Part shown: positions 12,428 to 24,400 of the stretch, one piece after another
Layout: each line of letters opens with the position of its first letter
Position numbering within the stretch: the first letter of the stretch is position 1
Assembly (NCBI RefSeq): GCF_032854445.1
Contig: NC_088301.1
Span: 3,968,001-4,032,000 of the forward strand
DNA length: 64,000 nucleotides
DNA from: Liolophura sinensis
Taxonomy: Eukaryota; Mollusca; Polyplacophora; Chitonida; Chitonidae
Reading direction: 5' to 3'
Translations under genes and position numbers: made by a program
The notes under the pieces: generated by a model
Databases searched by the model: none
What the model saw: the letters and a program-made list of their open reading frames with translations, nothing else
Told to the model about the DNA's origin: nothing

Positions 12428-15400
12428 CTTCAGGAATGACAAAAAAACAAATAACAAATAGTCTTAAATAGTCAGTGCAAAGCAATGCATACATATAAAA
12501 CAAATACATCCAAACAAATAAATAGCCAAAATTTTCATTAAAACAGCAAATATTATAATACAGTACTTCACCTGAAGTTGAGCAATTTTAAGTGACATTT
12601 TAGTTGATTCTGATTGATACTAAAAGGGCCCCTTAAGAGTCTTTGTGAAGTTTAATTTCTTATCAGGAGAACTGAAGTGTTGGCAGCAAAATCATCATTT
12701 AAAGGTCTGTTTTCTCTGAAATTGCATTTTTATTTGCCAACTCTAGGTGGCATGCAGTATATAAATATAATATTAGAACATGATGGTTGATTAAAATTTC
12801 ATAAGCAGAAGTCTGCTCATACCTTTTGGATGAAGAGTGCGATCCAAGAATGTCAACAAAACTAGGTCATGCTGACCTACTTCATTAGGCACCCATGTCC
12901 ACTGTGGAAGAGAAATCAGCACTGGTTTTTAGATATTCTTCTTTTTGATGTACTTTTATAACAATGAATGAAATAATGCATTGCTGTAGTCCTACATGGG
13001 TTCAATGGTAACTATGATCAAGTTGAAGCGTCACCATGTGAATGTATAAATTTCACAAGCTTTTGACCCTCTTGACAATGATGGATCACGGCAAATATAA
13101 TAACCATATTTATTTCGGAGGTCTGATAGGAAAGCATTGAAAAACAGGAAAATCATTAAAACATCAAGATCAGACAAAATAAAAAGGTGGATTTTAATAG
13201 AAATTTTTTTTTCTTTTGGATTTTTTTAGTGTTGGCTTGCCTGTACAGCACAAAAATGTTACCTTAAAAAAAAGAAACAGTTTTATGGAATGATCTCAAT
13301 TCATTACCTGTTTGAAGACAACATTGTTTGTCTTGAGCTGGGGTGGTAGTGTAATGGTGGCCTCCAAGTCAGTAGTGTTGTGATACGTCAGCTGCTTGTG
13401 CTCCTGTAAGGTCAGTGCAGAACTAATGAATCTCCCGGAGAAGTCCACTCCTAGCACCTACAACACCAGATGGCATAACAGTCAGGCTGGGAGAAAAACA
13501 ACAGGTGTTTCAGGTAAATTGAAAATCACACGGAAGTTACATACATCTTGAAGATTTCAAGACCATTACAGGAGTTTTTTTGGGGGTTTCTTTTAATTAT
13601 GTTTGGAGCAAAGGGCTGAGAGTGGAGACAAACAAATTTAATCATGCCTAATAAGGTGATATCAATCAAAATCTCAGTTCACTTTGCAGTGCTTGTATAC
13701 TTATAAAGTTTAAAATTCCACAAGGTATTCCAAACGATGTACATGAATAGCACAGTTGTGAACTAACCTTGTCAAAGTGCTGGTTCAGCAGGAATGAGAT
13801 TTTACCCAGGCCAGAGCCCAGGTGAAGAGCGGAAGATCGCTCAGCTTTGAACAGCTCCACAAAGAACATGGCTGCCTCAGCAACAGAGGAAGCAAAGTCA
13901 TCTCGGAACCCAAACTCCAGCTCAGTGATGCCCCATAATGCTGGCTCCTCATCAAATGTGAACTGGCTGTTGGTGGTCTTCACAAACTCAACTTCAACCT
14001 GCTTGATCAGTGGTGTCTTATTCTCTAAAAGTAGGAAAGTATGAATGCTTAATTAACTGGACTTTTATGCCATACTAAAGAATATTTCACATATATGATG
14101 TTAGCAGGCATTACGGCGGAAGGAAATGGGGAATTGTTGATTTAAACACTTTTTTATTAAAAAAATACAATTATATTTAGGCTTGGTGATGATGATGGAA
14201 ACCTTGGAGGATCAATTCAGATCCCTCAATTCACTGATCAGATGCTGCATAGTGGGTTGTGTTATTCCCTTGACTTTTTGCCTCTGTCACATGTGACTTT
14301 AGGTATGTGACACTGACAGTATTTCAATGAAATAACAACTTCATGGATTTTTAGAATGCGTTTTCTTGCATGACCAAAATATCCCCCTTAAACTTACCTG
14401 TGACTCCAAGCCCTGGAATGAAGACCGTTGGACTGACCAATCGGACAGGCAGTGTGGGTTTCTGGCTGTCAGTAGACACACTGCAGACCACACGGAAACC
14501 GCAATGTTGAAAGAAGTGTCGTCTGAATGAGTAGCGAGCGAAGCGTGAGGCCTCATCCCCAGTGGAAATCCACGAGCCACCCTGTGCAGGAGAAACATTT
14601 ATTATCACGGTTCATTTTCATAAACTCTCAAAAATTATTTTCTTTGACGAACATCATGCTCTCATATGCCTATATAACGAAGTAGGAAATGTCATTTCTG
14701 CTAAAAGTTACAAGACAGACACAGGATTCCTCAAGTTCCATGGAAATAGCTTGTGACATATCCAACCTACTAATTCTTTACCTTCACTGGAAGTGACACT
14801 TCCAACACGTATTTTATATACTATACATAAACAGTGATAAATTAGTAAACAATGCTGTGGTCGAGGCTGGCCGGCAATCTTGCATGTTCAGAAGTATATT
14901 AGACAATTCCAGTCATCAGCTCATGCCACAAAGCAGTTACTGACAGTGCTAATGATGAAGTCACAATCGAAGGGAGAAAACAAAGTCATGTGGATCAAGG
15001 GGGATAGCTCATGACAAAATAGCTCCCTCTTGCACTTCTTCTGCAACAATACTGATGAAATACTGACAATTTTGTGTGAAGCCCGAATGTCAGTAGTAAT
15101 GTAAGCACAGATGGTTTTACCAGGACTGAACTTTACCCGGGTTCCTCTTCCCAAAAAACCCCACCACTGTCTTGGAGTCATTCATTTGAGTACACAAGAC
15201 AGAATAACTATAAAGTAACTACTTAGCATCTAAGAGAGTTTTGGGACTCTAAGTTCAAGTATTTACCAGGATCATGTTGTGTCTGCCATCAAAACAGGGT
15301 GAAGAGAAGTCATCGTACAGCCAGTGACTCTGGTATCCAGGCAGGCCATTGAAGTGATCCTCAGTCCACTCCCAGACATTACCAAACACGTCGTAGAACC

Positions 15401-18400
15401 CAGCGCTCGTGGGGCTGTACAGATTCACAGGCTAGATGGACAAAAGACGCACACAACACTCTGTTTGAATTGTGATCTTTATGGATTAAGGGTGCTGTTT
15501 TATCTGAACTTGATCAACAATAACCTATTAAGTATGATCAGGTGATGTCACAAGCTCCATTACAGGATATATGATGAGCATTAATAACAGTTTAATTATA
15601 TATTAAATTTTAAAAATACAGAACTCATATCCTTTCCTAAACTTTTTCCTTTTGAAAGGTTTTCAAACACACGCTGAAGTGAAATCAAGCACATTTTGTA
15701 TAAGGAAAGTTCACTTAAATTAAACACATTTTGTATGAGGAAAGGTCACATAAATTAAACGCACTTTGTATGCGGAAAGGTCACTTAAATTAAGCACGAA
15801 TGATTACCTGAATCCTGGCCAAACATCACCAGTAAGATATTACTTTGGATGCAATTTGAAAACATAATTTGTAAGACTTTCAACACTTCAAATGCATTGT
15901 TTATATGATAGACTACGTATGAATTCTATAGAAATTATAGGTTCACCTGTCCAGAGCAGATAACACATTTGTAATATTTCAAATCATGCACTATGTTGGT
16001 CTTCAAATTTGTATAGGATTTTGGGTAGGTCACTATTCCCAGGAGATCAGAAATTTTAAAATTAAACTGAAAAATATTTTATTGCTTCTTACTATTTCAA
16101 TGAACCTGTTGTTAAGGTCATAATCCAGTTATCCTGTAATGGAGAGGATGTGTGACTAACGGACAGGTTTGTGACTAACAGAGAGGATGTGTGACTAACA
16201 GAGAGGATGTGTGACTAACCGTAGAGGATGTGTGACTAACAGAGAGGATGTGTGACTAACAGAGAGGAGGTGTGACTAACAGAGAGGAGGTGTGACTAAC
16301 CGTAGAGGATCCGTACTGTAGATTGATGTTAGCCTCAATTTTGTCTGAGTAGATGATGTCACTAGACACCCCATCTATCACCAGTTTCTGAAAAAAACCC
16401 CAAACAAACAAGAACTGTAAATTTACCATGATCAAGATTTTGTTAAAACATTTAAGGTGATGAATGATAAATGACTGATGGTTAAGCCTCCTAACTAATG
16501 CTAGTCTAAATGAGGTGTCCAAAGACAGTAATTTGTAATGTGAATTTCTCTCCCTAATGTCCATTTCTTCAAAATGACAGGACATATGAACATGTGTTTA
16601 TCTTGTAAATCTCGCTCTGAGGCGTGAGTTTGCCTTCATGTATTTGAAACAGCGTAATCACCTTTCAGTTTCATAACAGGTTTAAAATTCTATTAAAAGC
16701 TTTTAATGGGACTGTTTAAGGTGGCTGGCTAGACATCATTCCACTCACACGTCTTCAGTAAAAAGGTTATCACATACATATTAGGGCATACAAGTAGGTT
16801 AAGTATGCACTGGCTTCATGAGACACACTACTGTGGTATGAAGAGCATGATGATTGGCCTCATGAGACATACCACTGTGGTATGAAGAGTATGATGATTG
16901 GCCTCATGAGACACACTACTGTGGTATGAAGAGCATGATGATTGGCCTCATGAGACATACCGCTGTGGTATGAAGAGTATGATGACTGGCCTCATGTGAC
17001 ATACCACTGTGGTATGAAGAGCACGAAGATTGGCCTCATGAGAACACTGCTGTGGTATGAAGAGCATGATGATTGGCCTCATGTGACACACCACTGTGGT
17101 ATGAAGAGCATGATGATTGGCCTCATGAGACATACCACTGTGGTATGAAGAGTATGATGATTGGCCTCATGTGACATACCACTGTGGTATGAAGAGCACG
17201 ATGATTAGCCTCATGTGACACACCACTGTGGTATGAAGAGTATGATGATTGGCCTCATGTGACATACCACTGTGGTATGAAGAGCATGATGATTGGCCTC
17301 ATGAGACATACCACTGTGGTATGAAGAGTATGATGACTGGCCTCATGTAACATACCACTGTGGTATGAAGAGCATGATGATTGGCCTCATGAGACACACC
17401 ACTGTGGTATGAAGAGTATGATGACTGGCCTCATGAGACATACCACTGTGGTATGAAGAGCACGAAGATTGGCCTCATGAGACACACCACTGTGGTATGA
17501 AGAGTATGATGACTGGCCTCATGTGACACACTGCTGTGGTATAAAGAGCATGATGATTGGCATCATGTGACACACCACTGTGGTATGAAGAGTATGATGA
17601 TTGACCTCATGTGACATACCACTGTGGTATGAAGAGCATAATGATTGGCCTCATGAGACATACCACTGTGGTATGAAGAGCACGATGATTAGCCTCATGA
17701 GACACACCGCTGTGGTATGAAGAGCATGATGATTGGCCTCATGTGACATACTGCTGTGGTATAAAGAGCATGATGATTGGCGTCATGTGACACACCACTG
17801 TGGTATGAAGAGTATGACGATTGGCCTCATGTGACATACCACTGTGGTATGAAGAGCACGATGATTAGCCTCATGTGACACACCACTGTGGTATGAAGAG
17901 CACGATGATTAGCCTCATGAGACACACCACTGTGGTATGAAGAGTATGATGACTGGCCTCATGTGACACACCGCTGTGGTATAAAGAGCATGATGATTGG
18001 CGTCATGTGACACACCACTGTGGTATGAAGAGTATGATGATTGGCCTCATGAGAACACCACTGTGGTATGAAGAGCATGATGATTGACCTCATGTGGCAC
18101 ACTGCTGTGGTATGAAGAGTATGATGATTGACCTCATGTGACATAACGCTGTGGTATGAAGGGTATGATGATTGGCCTCATGTGACATACCACTGTGGTA
18201 TGAAGAGTATGATGATTGACCTCATGTGACACACCACTGTGGTATGAAGAGTATGATGATTGGCCTCATGAGAACACCACTGTGGTATGAAGAGCATGAT
18301 GATTGACCTCATGAGACACACTGCTGTGGTATGAAGAGTATGATGATTGACCTCATGAGACATACCACTGTGGTATGAAGAGTATGATGATTGGCCTCAT

Positions 18401-21400
18401 GTGGTATGAAGAGTATGATGACTGACCTCATGTGACATGATGATGAGGTCTTCCCGAGGAGCACATACCTGAGTCCCCCTCATCAGCTGATGCTCCGCCT
18501 CTGCGGGCAGACGGAACCCCGGGCCCCTCCAGGCACAGTACGCCCGAGCCTCATGGTAGTTGACTGTCACTGGCCAGTCCAGGGGCATCTCTATCTCATC
18601 AAACATCAGACGATACCTGTGGATAGGAAAGAGACACATTTTGCTTGATTTTCACAAATTATTCATTTACAGGGCTGCTGAACAATTTGTTGTGAAGTTT
18701 GATTATTAAAGTTAATAATAAGCTGACTTGTTGGCATCAAAAGTATCATTTTAAGGACATTACGTGCTTCTGAAAGTGCATTTTTACAGGCCAAACTTCA
18801 GGTGAAATGCAGTAACTCAGTGGTTATGATCATATTCTGGTGTGTATTGATATTATCAGGTGGAGGAAATTCCAAAATCTGACATGTTCAGAAGGCAAAC
18901 GTGACCAGAAGGTGCATTCTAAAATAGAAATGTACCTACTGCCTCCGTTGATTTATTTATTTACTTGATTGGTGTTTTACGCCATACTCAAGAATAATTC
19001 ACTTATACGACGGCAGCCAGCATTATGGCGGGAGGAAACCGGGCAGAGCCCAGGGGGGAAACCCACGACCATTCACAGGTTGCTGTCAAACCTTCCCACG
19101 TACGGCTGGAGAGGAAGCCAGTATAAGGCCTTTGTTGAGATTTCGTCTTTATATACTTGAGCGTCATGCTTTTTACAACAGTGACGTTGAATGCAAAGCT
19201 CATGCATTACGTCATCTGATCTGAGATGACTACTTTGATGACGAATGTACCGAACTTTTGAGCAGTGCACTATTTACAGGCGTCCATGGGTATTATTATC
19301 ATCTCCGTTCATGCTCAAGCTGAATCATAGCCATTTAAATTCTTTTACACACTTAGCACTTGATTTTGCATAACAAAATTCAGAGGGGATATAACAACAG
19401 TTACAGTGAGTTCTCAGTACAGAAGGATCAGGTAGAAAGGTGCGTGATCTTGAATGCAGAAGGTGATATTTAGTCTTCAGCAATTTTGATGTTTGGTGTT
19501 TATTGCCATTAGAGTGAATGTGGTTATCAAGCGGTAAAAAAAAACCCATTACTGTAACAATGAATTTGAATTGAACTTTATGGAGTGTGTCATGGTGATA
19601 TATTTATATGATCAGCAGGTACACTGGCTTTTACAAGTTTCTTCATGATGTGACTCGAGAGTGGCCATTTGGAGTGGTCAGTTCCTCAGATGAAAATCCC
19701 ATACACATACCTGTAGGTGGTGGAGCTGTGACCGTTGTCCACTTCTGTCTGAGGGCAGATGGTGCTGGTTTTTGCCTGGCAGTGAGAGTACTTTACCAAC
19801 ACCCCACCACAACCACTCTTACAGCCTGCAAGTAAAACACCGCAGAGTCTTTAATTGACAAATTCGTCTAGGCACAGGAAGCTGTTGATCGGTATGAATA
19901 TTTTATACATTTGATATTTAATATTTAATATATTACTCGAGAAGTTTGTGCTGATACAACAATTTTCAGGTTTATTTGTACCACTACCATTCATCAGGTT
20001 CTAGACCTCACTAAAAATAATAACTGAACTGGAACTGAATCATTAAGTCAAGTCTAAATATTACAAAACTGTTCTCGAAAAGTGAACAGATGATCTGGAT
20101 AGTCTTTCTGCTCTCTGCCTTGCTTTTTATACTTCTGCTTAAAGATTATTAGTGATATTTCAACATTACCATGGAAAAAAAATTCTCCATTTATTTGATA
20201 AAATTGAGAAATATCTTATTCTAGGAGCTTCTTTAGTTGATTCGTATATGCATTCCTAAAACTCTACTATTTCTCCAGAATAATCAATTTGGACCAATCA
20301 AACCCACAGCAGTGCACTCCATTAATGCTTTGTTGAAAACTAACAGTAAAATGAACACTTATGCTATCAGGTGTCACAATATTATAGTTGATGAGAGTAG
20401 CAGTATTTAACTAGGAAGTAAGAAATCTTACCTTTATCACACGTCCAGAAAATCGGATGACTGGCATCTTTGTAGACACGCCACGCCCAGCCTTCCTCTG
20501 ACCACAGCTGGTTGTCTTGGTAACCACCAGCTTTGACAAATTCCAGAAACTCACGGTTGGTAATCAGATACTGACTGGCATCAAATTCAGGAACACTGTG
20601 CAGAAAGATAGCCAATTTTATCTGCATAATCAAATGACAAAGTTGCATGGCATGAACTGCATTCAAAACTGGCTTTCATATGTGAAAATTTCAGAGAACA
20701 AAACTGATCCTAAGCTTTGCGCAACTTTGATTTTCATTTTATTACATTAAATAAGGCACAATATAAAAAATATTATTTAAATTGAATTTAAAATTTAAAT
20801 GTTTTCTTCATAATGATTTTTTTTTCAATCCCCATGGCACACCATGACATATCTGTACTACTGCCCACATGTCACACTTCCTTAAAATGCCTAATCTTTC
20901 ACTGGCCCCGATAGCACAGTTGGTAGAGCTTTGGGAGTGGTAGATCCAGGGTCAATCCTAAGACCTTAAAAGAGGAAGCTGTAACTTCCTCGCTTGGCGT
21001 TCAGAATGAAGGTGATAGTGCAACGACTGGTTGACCCGTATCAGTATAATGGCTCGGGCGGGGCGGCTTACTTGCCTTCGGTAAGGCGTCTCATTGAAGC
21101 AGCACTAGATAAGAGCGGCAGAAATCCGTCCTGCAACAAGGAGGCACATTACATTCACTCTAAGGATTCCTTCGTCGTCATATGACTGAAAAATTGTTAA
21201 ATACGACGTTAAACTTCAAGCACTCACTCACTCACCTAATTAATCTTTCATCTTCCAATGGTTAATGGTCACACATTCAAACCCAAACATGATTGTTATG
21301 AGTAGTTTTAGAATGTTTGCTTGTGAATTGTGCCTGATATAAAGATTGAGGAGTCACAAGTTACTTACCTGCAGGACACTTCTCCATATTCATTGTCCCA

Positions 21401-24400
21401 GCCATAGGACGGGAAATCTCGAGGTTTCCCAAATGTCACATCCTGTTTCTCAACACGGACCAGTTTGTTCTCTCCAGCACCCTGACCTGGTTAAGTATCA
21501 CGACTGACAGTTACAGAGATGTCGCCGACTGTCAATCTAATAAAATTCTGACTTAACTGTCGATAAGGTAGATCTGAAACCCCACCTATTTTAGGCTCAT
21601 CCAATGGCCTTTCTTTGTTTGGAGACGTCAGACCTTAGCACCAATCAGAATCCCCATTTCAATACACAAATTTGAAACAAGAACTTGATTGGCCAAACAC
21701 TGGATGAGTTGAGAGCAGGTGTTGTATTTCCAAACTTTTAAGTCAGGTAGTATATGGAGCAACTACTGGACATAACTTCAAACATCAGTTGGGATTTTCT
21801 CAACTGTGCAAATGATTGCTGGCATGATTTACAACAATTTTATCATTTCTGGATAGGGATTCTAGAGAACAGAGACCATGGAAGGCATTTACAGAATATC
21901 AGATGGATAAACTGCAACAATGTCATGACTACACAAACAACACTATGACAAGAAAGTCACAAAATTTAATCCCAAATTAAACAATATCTATGCAATGCTG
22001 AAAATTACTTTACTTGGCAATTCCTGCAAATTACCTAAATTATTTATCCACCTTGTTATCCTTGTTTGTTTCTTTTTAGAGAAAAAGTTTCATTCAGAAG
22101 TAGGGCACACGTGCTCACCACTGATGTTTTTTATCAACACAGTTTCTTAAACATAAACGATAAACTCTGATAAAAAAAAGCTAAATCTTGATATGCACAC
22201 TGTACATTTCCCATTTTGGCATAGATTGTGTCAAGGTCACCATATGTGACCGTGTCGTGCTGAGAGTCCTACATGTATCTTAATCAGGGTAGCCTACCTA
22301 GAATAAAGATATTGGCCAGATTTTCTAAGAAGTATTAAGACAAATAAAGAATGCTTGTTTCTTGTGCTTGAAAGATAAATCGTGATCTAACTAGGAATGC
22401 TCGTGGACCACGCATTTTATCTCCAATATAACCACTTGATGTGCTAGCCATACCAACAACCAACCATTCAGTTATCTCCCGTCGATTTGCTGGCTTGACA
22501 CAAAACCTTGCATAAGGTATAGCTCATACCCACAAAATATCTCCTCCTAACTCACCATGTTTGCTTGGGCCATATACCCATCCATCGGGCCTGGTAACCA
22601 TGGTAACAGGAAGCTGACGAATCAAAACCGAGGAAGTTTCCACATGAATTCTTTCATGTTCCATACCCATAAAAAGTGCCCACTGTAACAAAAAAAGCCT
22701 ATTGGAGAACATGTGTTCAATTTATGTCTGCATTCGGGGTTATCCTCTGAAAATACATTAACATATACGACAATAACACTGATATGAATGAAGAATACAG
22801 GCTCTCACCATTGGTGTATCCATGGTAACCGGCAGATCTAGAGGGATGGTGTCAATGATGGCCAGGATCAGGTTTCGCACCTGCCGACGGTAATCTACCA
22901 CCTCGTCCAAATTCGGCCATTTGTAACTTCCACCCATGCGATAATTTTCCTGAAAGTTTCAACACAAATTTGTTTTACTGGTGAGGTACCACAACAATTT
23001 TTGTACAGAATTCAAGTATTATTCTTTCATACCTGTGTATTTCTAGAGAAACGAGAGAGAAAAAAATCACAAAATTTAATCTTTTCAGTTGAATTTACAT
23101 TAATGCAGTTAGGCAGACTTACCACTTAAAAATATTTTCCGCATTTCTGCATTGTGATAGACTCAATGATGTTTTTTAAATGGCTGAATGTACTATGTAC
23201 CCATGACTGATGTCATTGGGTTACTTACAGTGTCATCCCAGGACATCTCATCAACCCCAGTCTCAAACATGGTCTCAAACTCCAGATTGACACGCTCCTG
23301 GAACAATAGAATTGGGAGGACATAAGAACACTTCAGGATGCATAGTTTAACCAACAAGATGTACACCTTTAAACGTAACCCATTTCTTTAATATAGTATA
23401 GATGTTTTGATGGTCATAGCCTCTCCAAAACAACACTGCATTCATAATGACTACCCCATGATATACGTACCGTAATCACGTTAAATTAGCTCTGAGAGTG
23501 CCGTTCATACCATCAGGTAACATCCCTTATTTTGCATGACATAATATCCATATTATCAGGTAACATTCAAGATGACATGCATGCAGTTCAGCACTGATCA
23601 TCTTAACAGCTTTCGTCTGCGTCCCATACCTCATCTCAATATTGGACATTCCTTACTAGTGAAGATGGTCATGGTGACTTACCTCAAGAAGACCCGCCAG
23701 GATGAGCTTGTTAACGAATACAGAGGCCGTGTGAGCATAGTAGAAGATGAGGGGTAGACGCAGCCGGTCAGGTACCTGATACATCACCGAATCATCTATC
23801 AACAGGAAAAAACACACACATCATGAAATAAACCCAACAGTCCTTTTACTTCTTCAGCTATCTGTCCCTAACACGAGGCCTTGGAGGAAACCTAGGGTGT
23901 TGGACGAAATGTAAGATCCTGGAGGAATGTGGGGTCCAGGAGGAAATGTGGGATCCTGGAGGAAACATGGGATACTGGAGAAAACATGGGGTGCTGGAGG
24001 AAACATGGGGTGCTGGAGGAAACATGGGGTGCTGGAGGAAATGTAAGATCCTGGAGGAATGTGGGGTCCTGGAGGAAACATGGGATACTGGAGAAAACAT
24101 GGGGTGCTGGAGGAAACATGGGGTGCTGGAGGAAACATGGGGTGCTGGAGGAAATGTAAGATCCTGGAGGAATGTGGGGTCCTGGAGGAAACATGGGATA
24201 CTGGAGGAAACATGGGGTGCTGGAGGAAATGTGAAATCCTGGAGGAAACATGGGGTGCTGGGGGAAATGTGCGATCCTGGAGGAAACATGGGGTGCTGGA
24301 GGAAACATGGGGTGCTGGAGGAAATGTAAGATCCTGGAGGAATGTGGGGTCCTGGAGGAAACATGGGATACTGGAGGAAACATGGGGTGCTGGAGGAAAT

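Noticed and set aside
12428..12509. Extension of the last ovoA exon to an upstream ATG
   Set aside because: The extra residues precede the ctgaag acceptor and do not match OvoA; they are intronic.
14341..14608. Second overlapping 85-codon minus frame
   Set aside because: It is the shadow of ovoA exon 14 in another frame.
16811..18440. CRISPR-like appearance of regular repeats
   Set aside because: Units are contiguous without unique spacers, in a eukaryotic intron; ordinary minisatellite.
18480..18616. Sulfatase-modifying factor (SUMF1) as the identity of the minus-strand gene
   Set aside because: FGE-like motifs are shared, but the upstream DinB-like HxxxHxE domain and downstream methyltransferase make it OvoA; SUMF1 has neither.
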